A stretch of 64,000 bases of DNA from Teratosphaeria epicoccoides (GCA_021401465.1 JADDMT010000011.1:425906-489905); one strand, 5' to 3'; positions 32,882 through 44,456 are shown, counted from the first letter of the stretch. Notes: generated by a model from the sequence alone, not told the origin. Translations and numbers: made by a program.

Positions 32882-33500
32882 ATGTTCAAGAAGGAGTAGG
32901 ACGATCTCCATATACCGCCTGAAACTGGACTCCACCACTAACAAACCTCCCACCAGATTCACCGCAGGCTCTAAATCCAAAGTCAAATCCTCCGTCCAGC
33001 GCGGCATCCGCACCTCGGTCCTCGAAACCTACCCCCTGCTCGCCCCCTACATCGACGACCTCCTCCCCAAAAAATCCCAACTCGACCTCGTGAAACTTCC
33101 CGACCGCGTCGCCCTCTACGTCAATGGCTCCACTCCCCTTTTCTGGCAACACATGGACGACCCTATCATGCCGCACCTGACGGTCGTGCACAAGTACCCC
33201 TGGTGTTTCCCGCGGATCCGGATTGATCGGGGCGCGATCAGGTTCGTGCTCAGTGGTGCGACGTTGATGGTGCCAGGGTTGACGAGTCCGGGGGGACGGT
33301 TGCCGGGTTCGGAGGGCTGGGACGGACAGGAGTTGGAGAAGGGGGAGGTGGTGGTTGTGGAGGCGGAGGGGAAGGAGAGTGCGTGTTTGGTGGGCGTGTT
33401 GAAGATGGGGACGAGGGAGATGAAGGAGAAGAAGAAGGGGGTGGGGATCGAGGGGGGCCATTATGTGGGGGATGGGTTGTGGAAGTTGGATTTGAGTTAG
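32882..33500 (+). CDS. TMA20: translation machinery-associated protein Tma20 (MCT-1/PUA)
   Basis: The gene has a tiny first exon of 14 nt (32882-32895, MFKK) and a main exon 32957-33500. The 61-bp intron has a GTAGGA donor, a CACTAAC branch point and a CACCAG acceptor. The protein is 185 aa. It starts MFKKEFTAGSKSKVKSSVQR and continues GIRTSVLETYPLLAPYIDDL, the MCT-1 N-terminal domain. The PUA domain follows (MPHLTVVHKYPWCFPRIRID, then GAIRFVLSGATLMVPGLTSP, ending HYVGDGLWKLD). Tma20 with Tma22 acts in recycling of 40S subunits and re-initiation in the cytoplasm. Without the first exon the gene would appear to start too far upstream in an unrelated frame. Confidence 0.95.
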
Positions 33501-33993
33501 GAGGGTGGATGGGACAGTGGAGATACTGAGGTTTGGCATTTGCATGTGATGGGCGGGCATAGCGAAGGCGCTTTGGTCGGCGGGAGTCAAGCATTATGAG
33601 GCTGTGCAGCGACGAGTGTACAATCCTGAATCCTGTGCTACTATGACGTCATAACCTCAGGTTACGGTCTGAACACTAGTTATTAGTAGCATCATCACCG
33701 CGGCAGAACATCACTGTTCTCCGCAAGACAACTCAAATGACACTCGAAACAGCCGAAAGCCTTGCGCCTCTACTGCACAATGGACTTTTTCCTGACCATA
33801 CAGCTCCATTGGTACTAGCCTGGCAGCGCTTGCTGATTTTCTCCTGCCCAAGTAGCACCACATATGCTCATTGCACTTTGGAGTGCTTTCCTAGACCCTA
33901 CGATGCACCGCCATACCATGCCGGCTGCATTTCGTCAAATGTGCAGCGGTGTTGTTGATTCCCAAATTCATTCGTCAAAGCGACTCAACCACC
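33501..33993. other. non-coding, convergent 3' flanks
   Basis: This is 3' flanking DNA of TMA20 and KMT1. I see no coding or repeat signal. Confidence 0.5.
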
Positions 33994-35651
33994 TCACACC
34001 CACAGGAACCCTCTGCATTTCTTCGCTCCACAATTGCAGGGCTTCTTGTCCGGGTCATCAGCACTTTCCAGCCGCTGCCGCTGTACTTCCTCTTCTTCCT
34101 CCTCGTCTTTGTCCAAATAATCGAATGTCAATTCGGTGCCTGCTGGAATGTCCTCGTACGCGAAGAAGGCCAGATCGTAGACCCGCAAGTCATGCTTGTT
34201 GTACGAGACTGTGTACTGTCTGCAATTTGGTTCACAGCTGTGATTCATGAATCGGGTGACGGAGCCCGTGTACTGCCCATCCACCAAGAAGCAGGTATCC
34301 AGCGTAAGATCTTCCTCGTCACCCACGAATTTATCCAGATTGTAAAGGTATGAGGCTTTGTCTTTACCGGCATTGCTGCTGTCTTCCTCTCGCCTGTCCG
34401 CTTCTGCATTCGTGATTACCTCGCCAAGGTACGTGTCGATGAATTCGCCTCTGATAAGGTCTTCATCGCACTTGATTCCCCAGCCTCGATCTGGTGTCTT
34501 GAAGATCACAAGTGGCACCTTCCTGCCCTTCTGCACAACTCTCGACTTGCAACCCGGACCGCAGTTGCATTTATCATTGCACTCGTAGATCGGCATCCTT
34601 GACTCGCGATAGAACGACACCAGAGTCGAAGGCAGCTCCGGCCTCCGGCTGTGAGTGTACGGGAAACGCTTCGGCAGCCCCGCAGCGTCTGGCACCGCCA
34701 CGCCGCTCTCCTTTTGCCGCTCATATTCCAGCCAGCGCTGCTGCACTTTTGGGTTTTGTGACGACGCAGCTCGCGTTTCATCGACTTGCGCGTACTCCAG
34801 ACAACCGCATTGTTGAGTGTACTCACACCCAATGTTCTGGCCCATATTCGGCTTGCAAGGAAGCGGACAGCCAGTATTAAACTCCTCTGGAACTCGATAT
34901 GTGCCATGGCGCAGAACATACTCTTTGATGAAGGTAAAATCCAGAGATGGCGTCGTGCTGTCTTGCTGGTTCTCAAGTCGGATTTTCGGGACGACTTTAA
35001 GCTTGTCAATGAAAGCGCTTCGTATGAATCGGGCTGCGGTGTCCGTCTGCGCACTTGCTGCAGTCCTCAACATTGCTTCTGTGGGCAGCTTTGCGGCGTT
35101 GATAGTCGCAACCGATTCGAGACCGTTGCGCGGCTTCTTAGCAACAATTTTGCCTGCTTTTCGTTCGAGTATGCCATTGTACGCCTGGGGCTCCTGAAAA
35201 TCGATGGCAGCGTCTGTGGAAGTCACACTCCGAACTGAGCCCTCCCGAGAGCTTGATCTCATTGACTCTGATGGCGTAGGCAAGCTATACCGTTGTAGCG
35301 GGTCCGCTCCAGGTGCTTTCCGTTTTCGGCCGGATACACTTGCAGCGCTCGCTTGAGTCTCATGGTCTCGCGTCTCGATATAATTTTGTACGTGATGCAG
35401 AGCGTCGATGAGCTCGGCCAATGGATGCCAAGAGCAAATGGCCCTGGGATGTACTAAGGGCTCTTTCTGAGTCTTCCAGCGAATGAGATATTGTTCTCCC
35501 TGTAGAGGTCAGCTCAAGTCTAGACTTATCTAGTACTCTGCTCACTTACACCATCCTTGTGCCTGTGGCATAGAACTTCCGACACATCGCGCCCCTGGAC
35601 ACGGTACTTTGCGCCACCGCTAAAACGCGTGGCTAACGCGTCTGTCGGCAT
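33994..35651 (-). CDS. KMT1: H3K9 histone methyltransferase (Clr4/DIM-5/KMT1)
   Basis: Exon 1 (35651-35550, 34 codons) and exon 2 (35499-33994) flank a 50-bp intron (GTAAGT/CTACAG). The product is 535 aa. Splicing completes an N-terminal chromodomain: KYRVQGRDVSEVLCHRHKDG, then GEQYLIRWKTQKEPLVHPRA and SWHPLAEL. This part is lost if the gene is called from the ATG at 35421. A pre-SET zinc cluster spans about residues 244-351 (GCPLPCKPNMG, CEYTQQCGC, then CNDKCNCGPGCKSR). The SET domain spans about 365-495 (DRGWGIKCDEDLIRGEFIDT, RFMNHSCEPNCRQY, ELTFDYL). The post-SET CNCGAKKCRG is at the C-terminus, with an acidic insert between. The family trimethylates H3K9 to set heterochromatin, including over RIP-mutated repeats. 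Confidence 0.96.
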
Positions 35652-36189
35652 TTGTAGACCGCCTTTTATTTAGCCTAGTCGTATTAGCGGTCTATGGTCA
35701 TCTAAAGGGTTTTCCTCAGATTTAAGAGTGCTTGGCTAAGGAGTAATAAATGAAGTTCTTAGCGTTAAAGAAAGTGGTCCGTGCTCTAGCGTCCTGGCAG
35801 GTCCTAATGCCTTTGTATACTTAGCAAGCTAAATTTAGCAGCCCCAAGAGAAAAAGGAATACTTCAATCTTCTTATTCTTCAAATGTAAATAGTAAAATT
35901 AGTAACTAATGTACTAATGAGAAGCTAGACTTACCTCCGGACTACAAGAATGTAGTTCAACAAGCGCTAAAAACAATGTAGAATGCTAAACAGTAAGTCT
36001 TAGCGATCGAATCGGTACCTATTCGCGCTACGCATCACCGGGCGTTGAGAAGTCGTTTTACATAGCTCGCTTAACTCCAAACTCCGAGCTCCTTCTAAAA
36101 TTTCTAGTCAACATTACATGCAAGTCAATCCATATCACATGTGACTGGACTCTACACCACCCTACACCCACTCTCACATATTCCACACC
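35652..36189. other. AT-rich stretch between KMT1 and RRP1
   Basis: Roughly 35660-36060 is clearly more AT-rich than its neighbours, has many stops in all frames and dense TA dinucleotides, and holds no gene. It looks like a RIP-decayed fragment of a repeat. The last 130 bp is the RRP1 promoter. Confidence 0.45.
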
Positions 36190-36945
36190 ATGGCTACCGC
36201 CCTCCCAACCTCCGTCAACCCCTCTAACCCCTTCATAAAACACCTCGCCTCCTCCTCCCGCGCCACGCGCGACCGTGCCCTCCTCTCCCTCCGCACCTAC
36301 CTCCACCGCTCAACCCCCATCCCACCGCTCGACCAACTCAAACTCTGGAAAGGTCTATACTACTGCATGTACATGTCCGACAAACCACTGACCCAGCAAC
36401 GGCTGGCGCGAGACCTGGCCTCGCTCATCGACGACCTGCGCACCGAAGACAACGTGCTGGCCTTCTTCTCCGCGTTTTGGAAAACGATGGCGCGGGAATG
36501 GAATAATATCGATGCCTTGAGGATGGACAAGTACTTATATCTCTTACGGTGTTATGTGAGAAAAGGATTTGAAAGGTGCAGGGAGGTGGGTTGGGAGGGG
36601 GAGTTTGTGGAGAGGTATCTTGAAGTACTTGAGCAGACGCCTTTGGAGCCGAGGGATGTCAAAATTCCAAATGGATTACGATATCATGTCATCGATATTT
36701 ATGTGGATGAGTTGGATAAGGTGGATGGGAAGAGGAGTGCGCCGTTGGAGAGGATGTTGGGGCCGTTGAGGAAGGTGCAGAGGGAGGGATTTGTGAAGAC
36801 GGTGAGGAAGAGGGCGGAAGAGGCGTTGGGAAATGAGAGGATTGGAGATTGGAAGGGGGTGACGGAGGTGGAGGACGATGGGCAGGAAGAGGGGGGAGCG
36901 GGAGAAGATGGGGACGATGATGAGTTTGGTGGTTTTGCGGATTGA
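36190..36945 (+). CDS. RRP1: ribosomal RNA processing protein Rrp1/Nop52
   Basis: This is a single exon of 251 aa. The Nop52 domain fills most of it: NPFIKHLASSSRATRDRALL, then LDQLKLWKGLYYCMYMSDKP, then MAREWNNIDALRMDKYLYLL, then IPNGLRYHVIDIYVDELDKV. The acidic C-terminus (DDGQEEGG and DDDEFGGFAD) is also usual. The family works in the nucleolus on 27S to 25S rRNA maturation. Codon use shifts from C-ending at the 5' end to G-ending at the 3' end, a pattern also seen in TMA20. Confidence 0.93.
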   Translation: MATALPTSVNPSNPFIKHLASSSRATRDRALLSLRTYLHRSTPIPPLDQLKLWKGLYYCMYMSDKPLTQQRLARDLASLIDDLRTEDNVLAFFSAFWKTMAREWNNIDALRMDKYLYLLRCYVRKGFERCREVGWEGEFVERYLEVLEQTPLEPRDVKIPNGLRYHVIDIYVDELDKVDGKRSAPLERMLGPLRKVQREGFVKTVRKRAEEALGNERIGDWKGVTEVEDDGQEEGGAGEDGDDDEFGGFAD

Positions 36946-37180
36946 GATGTTGGGCTTGAAGTTATGAAATTCAGCGCAGGCGTTCTGGCGCGGGATGGTG
37001 GTTCACAGTGATACCAAGGCATGCCATTGCTGGATCCGAGGGTCCGCCATGAAAGATTTAATTGATATTAGTGGTTTTCATACAAAACGCCAAATGGTAT
37101 TAACCCAAAACACCAATACCGGGTCTCAGCTCCGGCCAACACGATTAGATCAAAGAACATCAGAAAGGCTTCCAAACCCC

Positions 37181-38224
37181 TCAGCACTTCAAATTGAACT
37201 TCGCCTGGCGGTCGGCAGTCATGGCACCCCAGTGGTTTTCATTTTCCGCTTGGCCCTTGGCTGGGCCGTCAGTACCAACACTCGTCGGCTTCCACGGCTC
37301 GTCGAGAGCCTCAAAGTAGAAGACATTGATACCCCAGTTGATCAAACCACAGACACCTTGTGTGTAGAAGGTTTCGGCGAGGCTGGTGGAGGCGGTGGCC
37401 GCGCCGTAGTCGGTGCCGCCGTCGGTGGGCCAACCGGTCTCACCGTTCCTGGAGATTGAGTCAGTAGGTGTGGATGCCATGGTGGAGGAAGGAGTAGTCT
37501 ACCAGAACTCAATTTTGTCGAGGGAACCAGAAACTTCTTGAATGTGGGCGAGAGCTTGCTGGACGTCGTCGAAGTAGGTGTAGACGGCGCCGTCGCCCAC
37601 TTGCTTGCCTTGCCAGTAGCTGAAGGCGTTGGCGAGCAGAATGTCGACGCCGCCTTTGATCAGGGCGTCTGCAGTGCCATCGGCGAATTTGTTCCTAGAC
37701 ATTCGGATCAGCCCCACATCCCCCAACCTCATCATGGTTACTTACCAACTGTCCGCCGTTCCCACCTTCGTGTCCGGCAATATCTTCTTGACCTCCTGTA
37801 TCTTCCCCCACAACTCCTCCCCCGTGAAATTGCCCCGATACAACGTCTCACTCCCCACCGTCACCGCATACACCTGCTCCGCATACTGCGTCGCATACGT
37901 CTGCAATGCCTGCTTATCATTATTGAAACTCTCCTCCGTATCCGGCCACACTCCCAGCAGGACTTTGAAATCCTTAGCCTTGGCGGCAGGGAGCATGTAC
38001 TGCGCGGAATTGCAGTCGGAGGCCGCGTACTCACGGACGAGCGTGCTGCCGGTCTGGGTCTTGATGGCGTCGAAGTCGGCTTCGTAGTCGGATTGCGTTT
38101 TGCACTCGCCAGAGGCGGTTTTGTCGCCAAGTGCGAAGCCGAGCGTGCCGGGTTGAAAGTCCGCGAGGGTAAGGGTGGGGGTGAGGAGGAGGGAGGCGTG
38201 GGTTAGGAGGGTGGTGCTGCGCAT
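37181..38224 (-). CDS. secreted GH17 glucan 1,3-beta-glucosidase
   Basis: Three exons are 38224-37746, 37694-37503 and 37448-37181, total 312 aa. Introns 37695-37745 (GTAAGT/GTCTAG) and 37449-37502 (GTAGAC/CTCCAG) both split a Trp codon. The signal peptide is MRSTTLLTHASLLLTPTLTL. GH17 motifs are LGFALG at the mature N-terminus, REYAASDCN, VGSETLYRG with the acid/base Glu126, and EFWNGETGWP with the nucleophile Glu227. The family (Bgl2/Scw type) hydrolyses or rearranges beta-1,3-glucan in the fungal wall. The product ends KFNLKC with no GPI signal, so it is probably wall-associated or secreted. Confidence 0.94.
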
Positions 38225-38641
38225 GGTTGTGGTTTGGGGCTGGTGATAGTAGCGAGATTGGTTGCGGGGTGTGGATAGGTGTTATGTAGAAAGTACGCGA
38301 ATGCGTGCGTGCGTGAGGACCACGTGTGGGCGGGTTGGGCGTTGGTCAAACGAATGGGTTGCACTCGCTCGTGCGGGCAGGGAACGAAAGCAAAAGCCGA
38401 ATAATATATGTGAACGGTACTAGTAATGTGGGTGTTCGCTATAACGGTGAAGGATGTCAGATCAACCGTTTCTCCACGCGCTGCCCAAGGGGTCAACTTT
38501 AAATTACGGGCTCAGGGATCGTCTGAGACCGCGCCAACACGTGCTTGGCAGTGGCTATGCTCCGAGCCTCCAAATAGCTTTGTAGCCGCTTACACCCTAC
38601 GCCATTGATATCTCTGTACACGGCTTCAGCAACATATCATG
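38225..38641. other. GH17 promoter and 3' flank of BOR1
   Basis: The GH17 upstream region contains a TATA-like AATATATG around 38402. I see no gene. Confidence 0.5.
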
Positions 38642-40543
38642 CTATGCATGCCCAGTATTCAACGTCGTCGCCACGCCCTGCCTCACATTCCTTTCCTCCT
38701 TCTCCCTCTCGATTTCCTGCTCCACAGCAGCCTTATATCCACTTCTACTCCTGGTCCCCTTGCCATTGATATCACTACTACTTCCACTACTCGTGGCTCC
38801 ATTCTCTCCGTCACCATCCTGTAGTCTCCTCTTCTCATCCGCCATTCTGACCTCTGGCAATGTGGGTCGTCCACCCATACTTGCTAACACCACATCCGCA
38901 TCCGCTGTCGGTGCATCCAGGATCAGCAGCTCCTCCTCAGTGAAGATTCGCGGAAGAATGACCCAGCGTAATGGGATTAGCGCGACGATAATGACGGGAA
39001 AGCCGATCGCAGCGATAGTCTGGGAGATGGCCACGGAGATTGCGACGCCGAGCACCTGCCAGAAAGTGTAGTAGAGAATGCGCCATTTCTTGACTCTATT
39101 CCGTGGGTCGCCGTCGTCGACAAAACGGCGTTCGGACAGGCAGTAAAGCAGGTTCGCGGTAATGTTCATGCCGCTGACACTCCCCCAGCCCACAACGAAG
39201 AAGACGCCAGCGAACAGCGCGCGAGGCATAGTATGGAGGACGAGGAGGAGAGGTCCAGTCATGAGTCCGACGAAGCCCAAAGCCATCAGAAAGTGACTGA
39301 TGCGCTGCTCATGCACGAACTTCGCATCGACAACTTTCTTGTTGTGCTCAATCCACTCTGCATCTGTCTCCGTACTGCCATCAATCGCCAGCTCCTGCTC
39401 CTTGCTACGAGCCAGACGATCGGCGTACTCTGTGCACGCGTCTGTGTGCACTGGAGCCTGCGGAACCAATCCATTTGGCAACGGAATACCAATGATGCCA
39501 GCAATGAAGCAGGTGCAGCCGAGCAGGAAAAAGTCCCAGTGGAATCCAGCCGGCTTCTTGAGCGGGAATTGCTTTGCTTGCGCGGTCAAGGAAGATACGT
39601 TGTGGTCATAGTAGAAGAGCAATGTAAGCAGAATGCCAATTGGCAGGGCGACAAACACCCACTTCACCGGCAGTGTCCAGAAGTCCACCAGCCAGCCTCG
39701 ATCGACGGTCGGATAAAATGCTCGTGTATGCGGGATCCTTAGCAAATCGGTACTCTTGATCCTTCCCGGAATATGACTGAAACCCGTCCAGAAGATCGTC
39801 GCAATCGGATAAGCATAATCACTCAACAACTTCCTCACCATCGGCGTAGAATACAGAGTCCCTCCCATCATCTCCAATACCGTCACACTGAACCAATAAC
39901 ACAGCGCAATCACAATACTCAAATACCCCGCGGTCCACGTCGAACCCTCCTCGTGAAACTGCGCCACCAGCTCCTCCATCCCTTTGATCATATAGATAAT
40001 TCCCACGTACATCCCGAAAGAATTCGATGAGAAATCCGTAATGTACCGCATGTAATCGCACCAGTTGAAAATACTCGCCATCCAGTGCGTGATGGCGGCC
40101 CAGATGCTCACCCACGCGATGAATTGCGGGTACAGTTCTACGATCCCCTGCGCCTTCGCGATGTCGTAGATCGTGTAGTTGAATAGACTGATCAGACCCG
40201 TTATCCCCACCACAGTCAGCGGTTGACAACTTAGGGTGGAGAATACGAGCGCGGCAAGGGCGGAGGAGAATAAGGCTTCATTTATTCCGAAGTAGCCGCC
40301 CGTTTGACGCATCATGTCCAGTTCAAAGGCCAGCGCCGGGAGCAGGTTGACGAAGAAGATGCGGATTGTGGCGGCGAAGGTCCGATAGGTCAAGCCGTCG
40401 GTGATGTCGGAGAGGTAGTAGGGGAGGCGGCGGCGGATGTCGTAGTAGATGCCCCGGAAGGGGCGGAGGGTGCGGTAGGAGGACCAGCCGGTGAGGTCGT
40501 CCCAAGTGTAGGGGTCGTGGGCGTAGTCGGTTGTGGGCGTCAT
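38642..40543 (-). CDS. BOR1: BOR1-type borate/anion transporter (SLC4 family)
   Basis: This is a single exon of 633 aa from ATG 40543 (MTPTTDYAHDPYTWDD). The frame runs further upstream without a better start. SLC4/HCO3-transporter features include RPFRGIYYDIRRRLPYYLSD at the N-terminus, then about ten to twelve hydrophobic segments. The core motif GINEALFSSALAALVFSTLS is followed by CQPLTVVGITGLISLFNYTI. Later blocks are FHWDFFLLGCTCFIAGIIGI with PLPNGLVPQAP, then EQRISHFLMALGFVGLMTGP. The long cytosolic tail is charged. The family exports borate or bicarbonate at the plasma or vacuolar membrane. Fungal members confer boron tolerance. Confidence 0.93.
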   Translation of the reverse strand: MTPTTDYAHDPYTWDDLTGWSSYRTLRPFRGIYYDIRRRLPYYLSDITDGLTYRTFAATIRIFFVNLLPALAFELDMMRQTGGYFGINEALFSSALAALVFSTLSCQPLTVVGITGLISLFNYTIYDIAKAQGIVELYPQFIAWVSIWAAITHWMASIFNWCDYMRYITDFSSNSFGMYVGIIYMIKGMEELVAQFHEEGSTWTAGYLSIVIALCYWFSVTVLEMMGGTLYSTPMVRKLLSDYAYPIATIFWTGFSHIPGRIKSTDLLRIPHTRAFYPTVDRGWLVDFWTLPVKWVFVALPIGILLTLLFYYDHNVSSLTAQAKQFPLKKPAGFHWDFFLLGCTCFIAGIIGIPLPNGLVPQAPVHTDACTEYADRLARSKEQELAIDGSTETDAEWIEHNKKVVDAKFVHEQRISHFLMALGFVGLMTGPLLLVLHTMPRALFAGVFFVVGWGSVSGMNITANLLYCLSERRFVDDGDPRNRVKKWRILYYTFWQVLGVAISVAISQTIAAIGFPVIIVALIPLRWVILPRIFTEEELLILDAPTADADVVLASMGGRPTLPEVRMADEKRRLQDGDGENGATSSGSSSDINGKGTRSRSGYKAAVEQEIEREKEERNVRQGVATTLNTGHA

Positions 40544-41989
40544 AGTGGGTGGGATGGGGGAAGAGTGGTGGTGTGAGGTTGGTGGTGTGAGGATGGTGCT
40601 GCTCCGTGGATAATTGCTGGGATTTGGTTCGGTGGAATGTACTGTTGACCTCGGAATAGTTCTATGCTCAAGGACATGCAGAGTGGCAACCTTCTCAACT
40701 GCGACCGATGCACACAATTCCGACCTAAAAGCCAGAACCAATCCTTCAGATACGCTCCGTCCAATCCCACTATCTCACAAGGCCCTCCAGCAAAGTCATG
40801 CCCATATGCTTCCCAGCCGAAGGTATATGTATTTCATGTTGGAGACGCACCGACACAAATCCACAAATGGTCCGTATTTACTACCCCAGTAGCGGATGAG
40901 CGGACCCGGGCTTAGGCGCCACTTATGCACGCCCTGCCGCAGACAAGAACAGGCCAAGAGGACGATAGCGCAAGCAGGGCGAACCGATATTGACGTTATT
41001 TCGTTTGGCCATCGTCGGCAATTGCTAGCCATGATTCAGGAACGATCTGCGGGGCATGTAGGGCCGGGTAACCCCAAGTGGGAAGTGCGAAAATTTGCTG
41101 TGGAGGAGTTTGCGGGACAGCTTATTGCTCGCGTGGGGTAAGGTCAGACGTACTTTCAAGATGTTAGAGACACACGACGACGATGACAGGGGATGGTTGT
41201 CTTTTGCTCCGCATCGAATGTTCGACTTGGTCATGCGATTGCAGTAAGAAACCATCAGGGTATACACGTGGAAAGGAATTTGGACCCCGACCAGAACCTG
41301 CGGTCCGAGAAAATCTGCTGCCCGAGCAGCAGAGACTTTGCTAACCTGCTCATCATTGGCCGCTGACGTGCAGCACTCGTGCGATCGACAGGAGGGTGCA
41401 AGCATGTGAGCGCGCACGAGACTGCAATGCGCACAACTGGGGGATTGTATGGGAGAGCTTAGGTAGTTGAGTCATGCAGAAGTGCACTGCCTAGAGCGGT
41501 GTGCAGAGTACCAATTCGTCTGCGATGGATGCTGGCGGCAGCGAACGACCTCGCTGTTGTCAACATCTTCACAGGTCAAGTCGATCAGTCGAAATACTCA
41601 AGTGTAACCCGGGCAGACCTGTTGAATCAGACGACTCCTGAGCACATCGGCAACGGTCTGAAAGTAGGTAAGGGCGGTCCTTGTCGGCGAATGTGTGATC
41701 TTTACTCGGCGTGCTTTGGATCATACCACCACGGCGCGATTTGGTTGCTCCCTTAGGATCGTACCGCATCATATGATGACTCTCGCATCATCTTTGCTTG
41801 AGATGGTGACCGCATTGATGCCCAACCGTCGTTCAGTGCCCTCAAGGCCGCCATCCGCTCGTCAGCATATTCGCTGGATTCATGCAAGATGCCTTGCTCG
41901 TCAAACGCCAATCAATGCCATCGCTGAACGCTTATCATGGATGTTGGAAGCAGTCAGCACAGACCCAGCCTGATTTTCAGGCGCTCGAT
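40544..41989. other. 1.4 kb without a supported gene
   Basis: ORFs here are short (the longest is 130 codons, minus strand 41025-41417) and show no motifs. The first 150 bp is the BOR1 promoter. No repeat structure was noticed. Confidence 0.5.
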
Positions 41990-42563
41990 CTATTGCTCCT
42001 TCAAGCTGTTCATAATCGCCTTCTCCTTGTCGGCCATTTCGAATGGGTCGCCATAATTATCTGCACCGCCTGATCAGTATCAAGGATGTTCCATCTCACA
42101 AAACCAGAAACTTACTCAAGATAACAAACTCCTTGTGCACCAACCCATCTGCCGCCCGGTTGTACTCATCCACTGCCTTCCTGTTGCACCAGCTATGACC
42201 CGGCGCATCCTCCATCTTCGTCCAGGTATACCCGCTCCTCTCATGCGTCTTGGGCGGGTGCTCCTTCGCATTCCCTTCACTCTTCATCTTGCTATTCTCG
42301 CCTGCAATCTGAACGTCGTCATCCTCGCCACCGTTTGAGATGGTGTTGATGGGCCTCTTGCCGTTCGCGTTAGCACCGACGCCTTGAGTCGGCATTGATG
42401 TGTTGGCCTGTGCGGATGTGTTTGGGCGGGATTGTGAATCAGCTGGTGAAAGCAGGCTGTCGGCGGGGTTGGCGGGGAGGTGTTCGGCGGTGGGTGTTGC
42501 GAGCTCGTTGTCAGAAGCGTCCGGGGTGGAGTCCATCCGGCTGTCACCGTCTTTGTCCGCCAT
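41990..42563 (-). CDS. conserved fungal protein of unknown function, 172 aa
   Basis: Two exons are 42563-42116 and 42060-41990. The 55-bp intron has a GTAAGT donor, a TACTGATC branch region and a GTGCAG acceptor, and splicing reads HKEFVIL-NNYGDPFEMADK. The first 85 residues are Ser/Thr/Pro/Asp-rich and disordered. The C-terminal third is ordered (ERSGYTWTKMEDAPGHSWCN, then EYNRAADGLVHKEFVIL) and ends KEKAIMNSLKEQ. I recognise no named domain, but the compact C-terminal motif looks conserved. It is divergent from the SUZ-like gene with 280 bp between starts. Confidence 0.75.
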
Positions 42564-42843
42564 TCTGGATGAGTGACTATTGTTTATTGCCTGAAAAGGG
42601 ACGCAATTGTAGGCAACAGCGTAATGGAAGCTTGTGACGGATGGCCTGTGCTTTTTGGAGGAATGGAAGTGGGGCTCGAGTGTTCTTCATCCACACACAC
42701 AGAACACTCAAGCGCGATAGACATCAACGCTCTACATCCTCACATGACTCCTTGCGATCGCCAGACAAGCAGGTGCGACACCATACTACAGACAGAACGG
42801 TGACCTTGCACCTCCTCTCAAGAAGACCAATACCTTCCACGGG

Positions 42844-43634
42844 ATGAGCAAGAAGGGCAGGATCCCTGATGCTTGGGATGATGACTTCGCCGAAGTTGCA
42901 GATGTACGAAGTCCTCTTGCCCTGTGCCATTATCCCGACCCAACGCTGACTTCCACTAGAAGCCTGAAGTGAGGAACCCACCAGCACAACCGGCCCCGAA
43001 ACTCACCAAAGCGGAGAAAAAAAGACAGCACCAAGAGTTCCAGAAGCAGCTATGGGACTCGGCGGAGAACCCAAGTCGTAACCACTGGCTTGAGGCCCAG
43101 GGCGTGGTGCCTCTCAGACAGGAGTTCAAGCCGCCACTGCAGGTTCTCAGTCGGAAGCCTGCGCCCATGATCGCCAAAAAAGGAGATGCTGCGGCTGGGA
43201 TGATCAATCTCAATCTCGAGGATGACGGCGACGACAGCGATGAAGAGGCGCGAAAGAAGCAGGATGCAGATATGGAGGAGCGCCGCCGAAAAGCAAAAGA
43301 AGAGCGCGAGGAGAAGCTGAAGATCTACAACGAGGCACGAGAGCGCATCTTCGGATCTTCGAGGGAAAGCTCGCAGGGACGAGATGGCAATCGTAGAGGT
43401 CGGGGCGGCCGAGGCGGCAGCAATAGAAGCAGCAGACCTGCATCGAAAGACACTTCTCCGACGAGATCGCCTCCAGTGCCTGGACAGCTGTTTGACCCGA
43501 ACGATGTCGGCAAGAGAATGCCCAAGCCGACAAGTCCGAATCAAGATGCTCCAGCACGACAACCGAGAGGACCGGAGAACAGTGGTCGAGGCGGTTTCGG
43601 GTTTGCGATGAGAGGCGACAAAGCACCTGCTTGA
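42844..43634 (+). CDS. SUZ-domain-like RNA-associated protein
   Basis: Exon 1 (42844-42903) encodes MSKKGRIPDAWDDDFAEVAD and exon 2 is 42960-43634. The 56-bp intron has GTACGA, CGCTGAC and CACTAG signals. The product is 244 aa. It starts with a short acidic Trp-containing motif seen in SUZ-domain (SZRD1-type) proteins, followed by a Lys/Glu helical stretch. The SUZ-like block is EERREEKLKIYNEARERIFG-like (residues about 135-155: REEKLKIYNEARERIFGSS). After it come RG/RGG-rich and Ser-rich segments and a C-terminal SGRGGFGFAMRG. These features point to RNA or polysome association. Orthologues are mostly unnamed. Confidence 0.78.
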
Positions 43635-44456
43635 GTGCGCTTGTTCCCTTTGCCCTACAATGTGGAAATGTCGAGCACGGGTAAATGAGGGCGAGCAACT
43701 TTTCCATGAGGCTTTTCCCGTGGTGTAGCGGGCCAATCTTCCAGGCTTGACGAGGGTGGAGAACTGTCTTACGCTTCTTGGACATCACTGCGACCTATTC
43801 CATTCGCACTAGAGGGTGGCCAACTTTTTTGGGTCTCAAGAGTCCTTTCTCATGATCGCTTGCTGGCGTTCGAGGTCGCTCATCCTTGGATTGCGCATTC
43901 GCCGTTCGCCTGCCTTGGCCTAAAGGTTCCGCAAATCGAGGGCTGTTGTCAGAGATAGTGAATGAAAATCATGGCGTACAACCTTCGCAACCTGATTCGG
44001 GGGCGATTTGGAGCGCATGACTATAATTGGGATGAATTTTACCACGCCTGCGCATGGTTGGGGACGGAAACACAGCTATTTGGACCCGGCATCGCCAACA
44101 AGACTTTGTATCAATTTACAACATGCATCAAATTGTCCTGACAGACAATTCAAGAATGGATGTTGCGCTCTGCACTTGCACCTGCGAATGCAGCCTCGGC
44201 CAGAACACAGCGAATTCTCGGAAGGAAGGTCAGGCATACACCGAGGCAGCTTCTCCGCCCTGACAACTTCTACGCGCTCCAATCACAGCGAATATGAAAG
44301 GCACAACTTCATGTTACCGGCTATATCACCGTGTTGATCTGCATGCGACTGACGACTGAGCGCGCATGATGTCTCCCACTAAGCTCCCAAGGACATCGCT
44401 AGAATGCTATCGAACCCACCTCAAACACAAACGGCAACTAATGACTCAAGTTCAAC
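43635..44456. other. non-coding between two convergent genes
   Basis: Short ORFs only. I see no conserved content or repeats. Confidence 0.5.

Noticed and set aside
32886..33590. 234-codon minus-strand ORF opposite TMA20
   Set aside because: Shadow of the TMA20 exon.
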